Source: Marasmius tenuissimus
Lineage: Eukaryota; Basidiomycota; Agaricomycetes; Agaricales; Marasmiaceae
Length of the DNA stretch: 64,000 nucleotides
Direction of reading: 5' to 3'
Assembly: GCA_029532415.1 (NCBI GenBank)
Contig: JAQOTA010000052.1
Coordinates: 1,426,001-1,490,000 of the forward strand
Shown here: in pieces, positions 1-13,983 of the stretch
Layout of the letters: each line of letters starts with the position of its first letter
How positions within the stretch are numbered: position 1 is the stretch's first letter
The notes under the pieces: generated by a model
Database searches by the model: none
Told to the model about the DNA's origin: nothing
What the model saw: the letters and a program-made list of their open reading frames with translations, nothing else
Program-made: the position numbers and the translations under genes

Positions 1-266
1 ACACACCATTCGTCGTCCACACAGTCACCCACCCTCAAATGACCCTCGTAGAACCATTCCTGGGTATCGTTATCGTGAACCACTTTGATTTCGAAGGTAT
101 CGCGATGCCATAGGAACTCTGGAGGAAGAAGTGACTGAACCAGAGAATGGATACATGCCGCGAGTGTTGCCGCAGAAGCCTTGTCGTACACTTCCGTTTT
201 CAATGGATAGAGACGATAATGAATCGTGTCCTCTGAGATCGAAGGTGCGCGGTTGAAAATTTCCAT
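1..266 (-). CDS. SGT1/ecdysoneless-family protein, N-terminal part (cut by window edge)
   Basis: Reading leftward from the ATG at 264-266, about 88 codons stay open to the window edge without an intron. They begin MEIFNRAPSISEDT, continue with HYRLYPLKTE, and later read QEWFYEGHLRVGDCVDDEW. An acidic start followed by an 'ED.i.YrLYP' segment and a 'W.yeGhlRvGDcvDDEW' segment is typical of the N-terminus of the ecdysoneless/hSGT1 family, acidic nuclear proteins linked to transcription and pre-mRNA splicing. This is not the Skp1 co-chaperone that is also called Sgt1. The gene is divergent from the V-ATPase subunit F gene, with only 135 bp between the two start codons. Seen: the open frame and motifs. 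Known: the family. The rest of the gene lies outside the window. Confidence 0.8.
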   Translation of the reverse strand, partial: MEIFNRAPSISEDTIHYRLYPLKTEVYDKASAATLAACIHSLVQSLLPPEFLWHRDTFEIKVVHDNDTQEWFYEGHLRVGDCVDDEWC

Positions 267-401
267 CGGTGCGAGTCGATTGGCGTCGCAGAAGAGAGGG
301 CAAAACTTTGACTGACGCAGACTGAGGTCATCAAAGGATGGGCGCCTAACAGACTACGCTTGACTTGCAACCACACCCCTTTCCGAATCGAGGTTGCTTA
401 G
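267..401. promoter_or_regulatory. Shared 135-bp intergenic promoter (SGT1-like / VMA7)
   Basis: The ATGs of two divergent genes are separated by only 135 bp, so both promoters and 5' leaders must fit here or overlap. No clear TATA box is visible. The assignment rests on position only. Confidence 0.5.
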
Positions 402-972
402 ATGGCGACTAATATCTCATTCAAGGACAGAAACTTGATTGCAGTCATCGGGGATGAGGTAGTTCAACCTCTGTTCATCCTTGTGACTACTGACGTCGTC
501 TTCAAGGACTCGATAACTGGTTTACTTCTGGCAGGTGTGGGTCATATTAATGAACAGCAGAAGAAGAACTTCCTGGTGGTCGATACGAGTGCGTCAGCTT
601 TTTATCCTTCATCTCTCTCCATTCATATGATCTATCTAGAGACACAGGTCGCTCAGATCGAAGCTGCTTTCCAGGAGTTCACTGAACGAAAGGACATCGC
701 CATCTTATTGATCAATCAACATGTTGGTTCACTCGCGCTTTCTTTCTTCTCGCATGATATCGAAGACACCCTCTAGATTGCGGAGAAGATACGACCCACG
801 GTGGACAAGTACCAACAAGCCTTCCCAGCACTTCTGGAGATCCCCTCTAAAGATCATCCTTACGGTGCGTCCAACGCTAAATTGGTTTGGAAGTGATCCT
901 GACTCGTTCTTTGGGACAGACCCATCCAAGGACTCTATACTCAAGCGGGTACAGAAGCTGTTCGGAGAGTAA
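402..972 (+). CDS. VMA7: V-type proton ATPase subunit F
   Basis: Subunit F of the V1 sector is a stalk protein of the vacuolar proton pump. Splicing four short introns gives a protein of about 120 residues, the normal family size. The exons read [19 protein letters not shown], then [22 protein letters not shown], a segment ending [38 protein letters not shown], and the final [17 protein letters not shown] before the stop at 970-972. The patterns 'iGDEDtvtGfLLaG.G', 'I.IlLIn..iAe.iR' and 'P.[13 protein letters not shown]..dsi' are diagnostic for this subunit. The start is the first ATG of the first exon. Intron positions are inferred from reading frame and GT..AG ends. Confidence 0.93.
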
Positions 973-1125
973 AGAGCTGGAGATAGCTACAGAAGCTCCA
1001 TCTTACCAACCATCCCACTAGTTTTCTCAGACGTCTTATACCGCATAATCATACGGACATTCGATAATCATATTAAAACATCAGTACAATACGGAACAAG
1101 GTTCTGGTCGCAGGCATCATGATTT

Positions 1126-2458
1126 TCATGCGCTGTGCCATCGCATTATTGGTTCATTATCCCGCACACCCGCGCCCCTCTCAACAAATATCCGAACGGG
1201 AGATCGCACCGATGAGTCTGTAAATGATACTTGTTCGTCAGAGACCGAGACTGGGCGAGTATCCAGAATGAAGTACTCACTGGGTATATTGACCATGATG
1301 TACCGGCAGACGAAGTATCCGTCGTTGTTCTATAGGGTAGAACAATGAGCGTTGGTGCAAATGTATGGGCGAGTAGGCTTACCCTGACAAAGTCTGCGTG
1401 TACCTCTCCTTCAATGAAGAGTTCTCCGCTTTGTCGACTGTCGGAAGTGGAGGCGGTTGTTCGCCGGAGAGAAGAGAAAAGACCTGTTAGCTGAGCCATC
1501 TTGCTTTGGGGTTGTTGTTGTTCAGCATCGTTGTGCGAGCTGTTCATCTCCGGTGCAGAGGACGGTGAGACCGGAGCGCCAGTCAAATATTTGAATGAAC
1601 GTTGGAACCGCTCCCAAGTAGATGAGGACCAATCCTTCGCCCACTGAGCCATATCCTCGGACGACATTTCAGAAACTCGAGATGCACTATCCTTGATCCA
1701 ATGTTCGAACGTATCATAATACGAGTCCGAAACGATGCTTCCGGAACGAGCTTGTACCCAAAAAGTCATGAACATGTGTTCTCGGTTGTACTGGTCACGG
1801 ACAATTTGGGATGATACTTGGTGATTGCGATGTCGCGGTCGCTCGAGAGAAGGTGCTGTCGTATGGAAGATAAGGGATCCTTTTAGGTATTTGGCCACCT
1901 GAAATAGTCAAATGAGAAGGAGAGTAAGTGACTGTAGTAAGTCCAACCTCGGGTGAGTCTTTGATGCGTTCGCATGCTGCACTGTACAAAACAGTTGGAG
2001 AGTTTTTGGAGAATAATTCCGATGTTAAACAATAAATCAAGACGGCAGAAAGGCCGGCTCCGACAAGGATCACAGCAAGATTAGATGTTCGCGCTGTTGT
2101 ACGTTTTACTTTCGAAGGAGTTAGCTATCTCTGACCAGTATGGTATTGATGACGACGTACTTTTCCCTGCGGTGCTTAGCTCAGACCATTTCTGCACTCT
2201 CTCCGTAGAATTCAACGATGAAGACGCGAGTTGAAACGGTCCAACAGATTCTTTTGGACGGAAAGCCTGCCGTTTCGTGTCCAGTGATTGCGAGAGCGTG
2301 GAGGAATCAACCGTGTCCCGACGAGTAGCATAAAGCCTCGAAAGAACAATCAAACGCGGATTGCTCAGACTCGAATTGGGTTCGCGAAGGTATTGCGCAA
2401 AGACTGAGGACCGACAACACGACCGGGATCGGACGTGTTGCAATATTCGGAGGGACAT
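1126..2458 (-). CDS. TIM21: Mitochondrial import inner membrane translocase subunit Tim21
   Basis: Tim21 sits in the inner mitochondrial membrane and links the TOM and TIM23 translocases and the respiratory chain. The protein starts MSLRILQHVRSRSCCRSS, an Arg/Ser-rich presequence-like stretch. A single membrane span, ILVGAGLSAVLIYCLTSELF, follows, then the Tim21 core: SPTVLYSAACERIKDS, the PRHRNHQ loop, YNREHMFMTFWVQA and a late FIEGEVHADFVR segment. The last exons give a NNDGYF strand, a VRSPVRIFVER strand and the stop near 1126. Residues around the QWAKDWSSSTWERF helix link the core to the C-terminal strands. At least three introns are needed. The family call is firm; the exact 3' exon edges are inferred. 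Confidence 0.9.
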
Positions 2459-2805
2459 GATGGTGCGAAGCTTTGACTGTGACTGATCGCTGATGACTCA
2501 AAATGTAACAGACGTCACAACTTTCCTGTCTCCAACTCTGAATTCGAATTTCAGTGTCGCCTCGTCTGACAGCGTCTGACTCGACGACCCTCAGTCTCCC
2601 TCAGTCCGCCAGCGAGTCTTCTCACTTGAGGCACAATCTCAAGAGCTTTGCACCCAGCGTTCTCATTAAATAGTGAACCTCGGTTGATTGGATCACGTTT
2701 CCCGATGATGAACACAAGCACATTCAGAAATACACGAAATAATCTCTCCAAAATACAAGTACCGTATCATATCTGACTCGACAGCAAACTATCCAAGGGG
2801 CCATT

Positions 2806-3393
<588 letters not shown>

Positions 3394-3488
3394 TAATGAT
3401 TATACAAGTGGAGTTTTGATAGATAAAGAGTTTAAGAAAAGCTTGAAGGTGGTGGTTTCTGGTCAACATTGGAGCTCGCGTTGGGGAC

Positions 3489-3497
3489 CTTTATATA
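3489..3497 (-). promoter_or_regulatory. TATA box of the histone H3 gene
   Basis: The minus strand reads TATATAAAG about 96-104 nt upstream of the H3 ATG, a suitable distance for a short 5' leader. Confidence 0.6.
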
Positions 3498-3523
3498 CGC
3501 GCTCGCTCGCCCCCCGTGACCTG

Positions 3524-3529
3524 ACGCGT
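3524..3529. promoter_or_regulatory. ACGCGT (MCB-type) element upstream of histone H3
   Basis: ACGCGT, the MluI cell-cycle box bound by MBF in yeasts, lies about 27 bp upstream of the H3 TATA box. S-phase control of H3 through it is an inference from position and known biology of the motif. Confidence 0.4.
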
Positions 3530-3877
3530 CCAAATCACGACTACGCGTTGAGTTGCACGACAATCAATGTCATCAAGCTCCCAATCGAAAAACTCATTCT
3601 GTCTACAAGTACAAGGTATCCATCCCTAAGATGTATCGAATTTAATGAGGAAGAGCACTCCTGCCCCCAAATTTGCTCCGAGCATAGGCAGAGGCAACAG
3701 AGCTGGATTTAAGCTGGTGAGCGAAGTCATGGAAACAAACACTCAAATACATACAATCGCGAATTCCCACTGCGAACATTGGAGAGATATGCACTTTCCA
3801 TAGCAGAACCGGATAGACTAGCATCTGGGCGAGTAGATGAGCGAATCCGTGCACTGAGACCCGGGCAGAAGGAGGTA

Positions 3878-5031
3878 CTAACCACTGATATCACTGAAAC
3901 TCGAGGCCTCAGAGTTGTTCACACTTTCCTGCTCGCTGTTATTCCTATGCATGAGGTGCTGGTACCGGCGATGGGACTGGGGAAGCCCCCTTGATGATGA
4001 TGCCGGCGGGCTGGAGGAGTATTTCACAGGTGACCTGACCGGCGAGTGAGATTGTGAGTCTGCCGAGGGACTGGGGATGTCGGGAATTGATCCTGGTGGG
4101 GAGCTGGCACCGGAGACACTGTGACTCGCGCTTGCACTTGACATTGCGTCCTGCCTGTAGCTAGACCTGGATGAAAACATACGGCTTCGATCATTCGACC
4201 TCCTGCGCGTGCGGTTAGATGTAACCAGTCCCAAGGCTTCGTTCGTCATCATCTTGTGCAAGTCTCTCAGCTTCTGGTTCAGGGCCTCCTGCTCTTCGGC
4301 CATCCTTTCAGCCTCCTCCTCCTTAAGCATCTCTTCATCTTCCGAATCGTTCTCGTCATCTGATGGGAGAAAGCCGACATTGGGTTGTGACGTCCGGGCA
4401 TGACTGAGAGGTTCCTGAAGTGTGAGAGTGGAGGACGAGGTATCTCTCCTTGACCGCGTTGCGTTGCGAGATCCAAGAGAGTTGAGTCGGGCTCGAATCC
4501 CGAGAGGAGTGCTTGTTCTCCCAGATGATGTGGATAATCGAGTACTCCCCGATAGCTTGCCGAGGTTTCTTCCGGGGAGAGACTGGGGTTGGTCGTGATG
4601 AGGAAATTCTTCCAATGTTGCACTTGGCGGTTGAGCAGATAACGGGCTTGTAACAGCAATGTCCTGTAGGCCGCGTAGATCCTCTTGAAAACGAACATGT
4701 GCCCTATAGAGAAGATAGGGTAGCGGAACTTCAAGGTGGGCAGCGAGCCCTTTCCCTGTGTTACGACCGAGTCAATAACTGCAGAGCTCGATGGAGAAAG
4801 TGCGGCATACAGTCTGTTCCTCCATTGTCGCTCGTCCTAGACCGCTCAATCACTTTCCATAAAATGTCAGCCTTCTCGGGTGTCCATTCTATCTGGGATT
4901 GTCAGTCAATGGGGCGCGAGCCTGGCGAATTTCTGAGTTTGCACCTTCGGTGGGTCATGTAAGGGTGTCTGTGGACGGTTCTCCGGTAAGCGCACAACAA
5001 CCCGAACGTTCGGGATCGCTGCGGGTGGCAT
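3878..5031 (-). CDS. ATG29: Autophagy-related protein Atg29 homologue
   Basis: Atg29 is a subunit of the Atg17 scaffold that starts autophagosome formation. The first exons splice to MPPAAIPNVRVVVRLPENRP, HDPPKIEWTPEKADILWKVI, then TDWKGLAAHLEVPLPYLLYR and AHVRFQEDLRGL. This is the order and spacing of the Atg29 N-terminal domain: a 'V.VrLPwnRP' strand, 'W....e..LW..is', 'iDW..LA..l.vplpyLL..a...ye.eL..L'. The two introns are fixed by this match; the second splits the DW codon. After the domain comes a Ser-rich disordered tail of about 250 residues, with a charged coiled-coil segment (EDEEMLKEEEAERMAEEQ) and repeated SP/PS sites that could be phosphorylated. The stop is TAG at 3878-3880. The domain call is strong; function in this organism is inferred. 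Confidence 0.82.
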
Positions 5032-5225
5032 GTTCGAGCAAGGCCAGGTGTTGGATGGGGTAACAAGTCAACGACAGCAACTCTACCGGCGCTTAATGAG
5101 GTAGTACGGCCGGTAGGCTCGCTCCTGCTTGCTCGCCATACTTAGCCGCTCACCACGACGTCACAAATACTGTCGACATAACTACAGCTCGTCCTGTCTC
5201 GCAGTCTCATTTGTTAAGGCTTAAG

Positions 5226-6028
5226 ATGATACATGGCGTTCTCATTTGTGAGTATTCATCATTTTCTCTTCATGGGCCCCTTCATTAACCTTCCCAGTCA
5301 ACACAACTGGCGTCCCTAGACTGACGAAGTTCTACACACCCGTCCACCAATCTATCCAAACACTCACTCAGAAGATATTCTCTCTCGTTTGCTCAAGGCC
5401 AGTCGGCCTCTGCAATTTCCTCGATGCACCCGAGCTCGAACCTTACTTGGGCTCCAAAAATGAGGAAGAAGATCGCTGGCGGGTCGTCTACCGAAGTTAT
5501 GCTACTTTGTACTTTGTATTCGTGGTCGACTCTGCGGAGAGTGAGCTCGGTGTTCTTGACTTGATACAAGTGCGTATACTCATTATCCCGCTGGAATATT
5601 CTCAACTGAACTAATTGAAAGGTTTTTGTGGAATCGTTAGATCGATCCTTTGAGAACGTATGTGAATTGGACCTAGTTTTCCACTTCGATGAGGTACTGT
5701 GCTGCCAGTCATGCACACTGGGATGTCATCACTCATACCGTTTCCCTATAGGTTCATCATATCCTATCGGAGATTATTCAAGGTGGCCTGGTACTCGAGA
5801 CCAACATCGACGAAATAGATCAGTGCGGTAAGGCCTCCGATTCCAAAGACTCGACGTCAAACTCATCTCCGAGCATGATAAGTTCAAAATATGGCGAGAC
5901 TGAGAAAGGAATCGTACGCTTCTGCTAACCCACTCTCGCTTGGAGGGGGACTATCACCAAGAAATGGGGGTCTAAAAACACCTCTCGGTTGGCTCACAGG
6001 CAAATTGACGGGAGTCGGTGCAAGATGA
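5226..6028 (+). CDS. APS3: AP-3 adaptor complex small (sigma) subunit
   Basis: Sigma-3 adaptin is part of the AP-3 coat that carries cargo from Golgi/endosomes to the vacuole. Exons read MIHGVLIFNTTGVPRLTKFY, FSLVCSRPVGLCNFLDAPEL, RVVYRSYATLYFVFVVDSAE, SELGVLDLIQ, VFVESLDRSFENVCELDLVF and VHHILSEIIQGGLVLETNID. These match the sigma fold, including the 'FVVDssESELgiLDLIqvfVE' strand-helix that separates AP-3 from other sigma subunits. The last intron ends at GATAAG and joins to a tail with NPLSLGGGLSPRNGG and TPLGWLTGKLTGVGAR; skipping it would end the protein early in an unrelated sequence. The tail looks like the glycine-rich extension of fungal AP-3 sigma proteins. Stop TGA at 6026-6028. 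Confidence 0.9.
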
Positions 6029-7650
6029 TGGCGGTCTCGAGCGGAAATGCACCACTGCGAGCCGGAGATATCGTTCGGTAATACAGCGCACTCCGACCCA
6101 GTCTGGTACATCGATGTCATGCCTTGTGGTTGAAAGTAGGGGGGGTGGCGGGAGACCACCTCATTTCTCATTCTGGCAATTCGAGGGCAGGGAAGGGAGC
6201 AAGCGGTATTGGCTTCAATGATATCGGGTGAACGGTAACATCCAGAGATAGTGTGAAGCTAATGATCCCTTTGTATCTTCCAGAGAAATAGGTCGATATG
6301 AAGAACTTGGGTACAAGTGAACTAGTTTCCAAATCGTCCAGTGTGTAAACAGCTCGATCAGGCTATTCTGGTGACCCAGGGGTTGCAAATATCCGCCTCG
6401 CTCCTTGCGAGTCAGGGAGCAAACGCAACTGCTAGCTCCAGAATGAAGCTCATTCTGATGAAGGGTCGTCAGATGTTGGGGTCCTGGCAGTGTTCTCACA
6501 GGTCCCCCCATTGACCGACACACGGAGGAGGTCAACGTTGCATGTTCCCCATGTGTAGAGGTGGCACTTCTGGGTTCCAACTCTGTAATGATCGATCCTG
6601 AACTTTACGAATCCGCGTTTCTGTCATTCAGAGTGCAGGCTAATGGAGGTAAACATGTCGACCCAGCCATGTCAGAGGGTTTCATGGAATGGAAGTACAT
6701 GGAACGCTCTCATATCCATGGGACCGAACTTACCGTTCGATTGCATTGCGTCTTTCGCTCGTCTGATCCAGCAGTGGGAAGGAGCCACTCCATTAGCACT
6801 GTCACAATTGGCGCTCTGGATCCACTTGGTGCTTCTGCCTGAAATTTGACGATCTACCACACCTACTCCGCCGTGGTTAGGCGTGTTCTAGGAGAAGAAC
6901 TCATTCATTTACGGCTTCAGCACCAAATCACCCTTTCGCCAAAGTCAGTGGGCCCGTGTTCCGATGGCATGATACATGCATGCATACACCTACTCTTGGT
7001 TGAACTTCCATAGGGGTAGCTTTAGCCGCGATCGCCAATCGATGTCTGGTCTACCCTCAAAACAAATCGGTGGAAGTATGTGCTCCAAATCGAGGGGAAC
7101 TAGTGTCATCAGTCAGAAGTATTATGAGGTTCCCCTCAATTGCCGTGTTCTGTACATTTCAGGATGATGGCTACCGTGTATTTTGAGACGATGGAACAGA
7201 TCGCACGTCGTATGAGAAGGCTTCAACATGTATTTGGGAGTTACTTCAAATAAATTATATCATACATTGTGAACGCATTCAGTTATACCAGGATGAATCA
7301 GCAAGAATCGACAGAAAGACAAGGGAGACGGCAAAGGAGAGATGTCAAAGCAAGCAGACGAATGAGGATGAGGATAGGCGAAAGTCTGAGTGAGTAATTC
7401 ATATCGTGATCACGTCCGTCACTGGGCCCATAGGCGGTACGATACGTGATACATACGATTGACGCGGGGCGTGCGTCTTGTTCTCAGTGACAAAGGTCCA
7501 CTATAGCGAGAACATATAAAAAGACAGGCCAGCCGAATACGCAGCACATAGCTATAAATCGCTGAAGTGAGTAAAGTGATGAAAGTAGGAACGGTGGAGA
7601 CATACATAGGAGAGTGCATAGGGAGTGGGTTGCAGTGGAGCCAGTTTCCG
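6029..7650. other. About 1.6 kb with no recognisable gene
   Basis: This is the longest stretch here without a recognisable gene. Open frames of up to about 120 codons occur on both strands, for example plus 6561-6842 and minus 6215-6580, but none shows a familiar motif or splices convincingly. The ends should contain the 3' untranslated regions of the converging AP-3 sigma and C2H2 genes. An unrecognised small gene, a non-coding RNA or a decayed element cannot be excluded. Confidence 0.5.
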
Positions 7651-8719
7651 TTACTTCACATCATTACAGTTGCATTGACGAACACGGCCGATCCAGCTTT
7701 TCCCACATCCGTCGCACCAGGTGCGAGCACCCTTATCAACGCCGATCGACTTCTTGGAGGAAGCCGAATGTTGAGAAGAGCAGACGGATTCGTCACGATG
7801 AATGCTGATCAGGTGACGTCCCAAGTCATGCTTGCGGCTGAATGACCTGCCACAGCTGCGATGGCTGCAGACGAAAGGCTTCTCCCTATTGGGATCGTGT
7901 GTAGCCATATGGGTCTTCAAGTTATACGCACGGGCAAATGCTGCGAAAGGACAATTAGTGTGAATATATTGATGAGGAGACATGTGACCGACCTCTGGGG
8001 CACACGCTACACTTGTACTTCTTACGCGGGTCTCCCTTGACGTCCTCATTGGATTGAGGAAGAGGAATGGCAGGGGGCAACTGAGCAGAGACGTGTGTAG
8101 GAGACACGGTGGCGGTGGCAGGAGTGAGAGTTGCGCCGTAGGTGGCCTGCCCGTAGTAGTCATTGGGCATGACGCGGGATGAGGGTCCGTAGTCGGAGTA
8201 GCTGGAACGAGCAAAGACTTTGCCGTTGTTCGCACTGGGCGGGCTGCGGGGAGGTGTGGGCGGCAGATTTGTGTAAGAGTTGGGATCAACGCTCTCCAAA
8301 AGGTTGACTCCATAGTCGGACGTGGCAACATCGAGCTGGCGCTGGAAATCCATTTCAAGGTCGAGGGGAAGAGAGTAATTGGTTTGGGTGTCGAAAGGGG
8401 ACTTGGGGTAGTTGTATATAGACTCGGAATAAGAGGAGAAGGAATCGTATGCCGAGGCAGATTCGGAAGATACTGTGATCGTGGAGGGCGGACCACACGT
8501 TGGAGTGTCAGACCTCAGACGAGTGAAGGCCTCCGTGTGATTGACTTCTAGTAATTCGAACTGAAACGGATCGAGTGCAGCGAGGCTCGAATCTAATTCA
8601 ATATCGAACAGATCTGGATGGGGAGCAAGCACGTCGGCTGGAAGTTCGAAAAGTTGCTTTCCATAATCCACATTGTTATACGACTCGTCGTGGAATACTG
8701 GGGATTGGATATTTGCCAT
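7651..8719 (-). CDS. C2H2 zinc-finger transcription factor
   Basis: A probable nuclear DNA-binding regulator. Two exons are joined at CPR/AFARAY (donor after CCCAGAG, acceptor TTTCGCAG). Residues 1-240 are acidic and rich in Ser, Pro and Tyr with no fold seen, including an [11 protein letters not shown] segment, and may be an activation region. Two C-terminal fingers follow: [20 protein letters not shown] and [20 protein letters not shown], each finished by the paired histidines (THMATH, LISIH). A further cysteine group, CDGCGKSW and CNCN, lies near the end and may bind a third zinc. The two-finger C-terminal layout is common in basidiomycete regulators, including ones tied to fruiting-body development. 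Orthology to any named factor is not claimed. Confidence 0.85.
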
Positions 8720-9098
8720 GGTTGGAATGACTGGGCAAACTGCGGAGAGAAAAGAGAAAGGCTTTTAGAATGAAGAAAAGAAAATGACTTGGTGGTGGTG
8801 GTTTGGAGGAAAGCTTTACAGGGGCGGTTGCGGAGCGTTGACTGGAAACGAGCGCAGTCAAAATGCTGCGCACGCAAACAAGACCAAACTCCGCGCCCAG
8901 CCGTCAAGATGTCATCACTGCTGACGTGGACGGCAACGCGCTTTGACCCAACGGAGAGCGCCGATGCTGCCGTTGGAGCCGTCGGGACATACGGAATTGA
9001 ATTACACACCCATTTTATGTCAGTTCACAGCTCAGTATACAGAATTTCAATACAGAAGATACACAGACAACCGATAAGATAGCAAGACACCAAGGTGA
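8720..9098. other. Spacer between C2H2 factor start and MCM5 stop
   Basis: About 380 bp holding the C2H2 gene promoter and leader and part of the MCM5 3' region. A pyrimidine-rich stretch on the minus strand lies just upstream of the C2H2 ATG. No strong motif or gene is seen. Confidence 0.4.
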
Positions 9099-11922
<2,824 letters not shown>

Positions 11923-12104
11923 CGTTGAAGGGCGGTGAAGGATTGCTGAAGAATGTGAATGCAGCTTCAGCGTGACTCGCGACCTGTGACTTTAGGGTAG
12001 GTCTCTACGCGATTCGTTGATTGTGTCTCACTTTGGTTAGTCTTGTTCTAGCTCTTCCATTATTTCGACCCGTGCCCCTTATCCTCTTTATTTCAGACTC
12101 TCAG

Positions 12105-13829
12105 ATGAGCAGCGTCGTTATCAACGGCTTCACGTTCTGCGCCACTCATGGGAGCGAGATTTGCAACAAATGTGGCTGCTGCGATTACAGAAAGACCAAC
12201 AATACTCATATACGCCACCCAAAACTACTGAAACTCAACGAAGAACTCGATGTGAGTGCCTGTTATCCTACTCCTGATTTAAATTCACGTTTCGTGGCTT
12301 GCAGTCACGGCCATCTCTGGCCGATGCTTTCAAAGAGGTTACGAAGCGCAACGAAAGTCCTCCTTACCAGTGCAAATCGCACGAAACTGCCAATTGTATG
12401 ACATGCTTCGATTGGGACCAGAAGGTTCTGGACCGTATAAAGCTCTTCAAACCCCGAAACCACATCCCAGTTGAATCATCAAGAGACGAAAAACTGGGTC
12501 TCCTAGCTGCTATGGGTGTCAAGCTTCCTCCTGCCACGCTACTCCCAGAGCCTATCGTAGACAAACGACTTCGTTTAGCTCTCGATGCCTCTCAATATCT
12601 CGAAGATGTCGTCAAGGACCTTCCGGTCAATCCCACCACCTACCCGCTCTGGACGACAGGCTCGAATACCACATCTCGGTACGAAGCAACTCGTCGTGGT
12701 AATGCGTCAGAAGCAATACGGTTCGGCCTTAGCAAGATGCTCTACGGACAAAGCGAGCAGGACCTGTACGAGAGCCCGTTCATGGATCTTCGTCAAACGA
12801 TCATGAGTTTGGCGAATGGTGCTGACAACGGTATAACTCGTTCCATCATACAAGACAAAGATTGCGACTATGCAATCTGTATTCGGGTATGTAACCGTGA
12901 TCCAGAATCTCTGTTCATCTTCGCTCGTTCAACCTTTATAGGTTGTGGAAGTTCGGAGGATAGACGAAGTCCCCATGTTCGTCGTTGTTTGCGGACGGGG
13001 AACCCGTACCACCCCTCTGAAGGACACCATAGGATGGGTACAAGAGACCATCAACGCGAGTTCTGGTGAACCAGCCGTACAGAGGATCACCGCTACCCCA
13101 CAAGAGCAGAACTTGTTGCTCACGTTGTTGACCGCAAATGCAAAGCATCTGTCATCGGACTACAATTCAACGCGGTGCGAAACTGAACGTGCGTTCATGT
13201 TGTCGTTCTTGCTACCTGTCGGACCCATTCCGCAGCGTACTCTCGGTCGTCTGGCGAACTCTTCTGGGTGTGTGCTGTGCGGAAAGGAAACCGCTAAGCG
13301 ATGCACCGGTTGTTTGTCTGTTGAGTATTGTAGCGAAGGTAAGCTCTTCGGTACTATATTGCACAACATGTGCTGAAACACACAAGAATGCCAGAAACTT
13401 CATTGGGCAGAACATAAATCCCAGTGTCGTTCCTTGAAGGGGGCTCATTGGCAGACTGTGAAGCTTTCTCCTGATACCAACCTCATGATCAATCTTCAAG
13501 ATCCCCTCAATCGCTCACTCAATGTAGAGGATTTCCAGAAACAGAAAGCAAGACCTGTCGTGAATATTCACGGCAACCAGGCATTCCTTGTCAAGATACA
13601 GCGCAGCGCAGCGAGGCCACAGGAGCAGACCCCAATGTCCGTTTATGACAGGCAAAGGAGTATCTCGTTACTTTTGCATATACAAGAGGACCGCGAGGCG
13701 TATGAGATGGCGATGGAGGAAATGCGACACGGTAACGGTGTCAAGATTTATAGGTGGGCCAAGCACATCAACGATCTGGAGCTCAGTATCTGTTTCAATC
13801 GTGCTCCGCCTACAGTACCTGTATGGTAG
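12105..13829 (+). CDS. MYND-type zinc-finger protein
   Basis: A protein of about 520 residues with one recognised domain. Four exons start MSSVVINGFTFCATHGSEIC. A Cys-rich N-terminus contains CATHGSEICNKCGCCDYR and may also bind metal. The middle (residues about 50-360) has no familiar fold. The MYND finger spans CVLCGKETAKRCTGC, VEYCSEECQKLHW and AEHKSQC, with all seven cysteines and the histidine of the C6HC fold in place; the third intron falls inside it, after YCSE. MYND fingers usually bind proline-rich partner peptides. No SET domain is present, so a SMYD methyltransferase is unlikely. An upstream in-frame ATG at 12021 exists, but the one at 12105 starts the conserved-looking sequence. 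Function unknown. Confidence 0.8.
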
Positions 13830-13983
13830 TCACTTACTTGCTTATACATGTACATGTAGTAGCTGATAAGCTCTGTCGTTTTTAAAAAGCTAGTGGAAAT
13901 TGGCTGAGCCAAACATGTGCCGAAGTGGCTACCCCCAACTTTCGGCGCTTCAGCAACGTGACGCGACTTGACTCTGAACAATC

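Noticed and set aside
70..303. 77-codon minus-strand frame at the left edge
   Set aside because: The SGT1/ecdysoneless family sequence is read in a different frame of the same stretch, starting at 266. This one has no matching motif.
6561..6842. 93-codon plus-strand open frame as a gene
   Set aside because: No motif, no splice partners and no promoter signal. Overlapping frames on both strands are equally long.
8593..9009. Minus-strand frame overlapping the start of the C2H2 gene
   Set aside because: It runs through the C2H2 leader and a pyrimidine-rich stretch in another frame. The zinc-finger protein's own start at 8719 explains the region.
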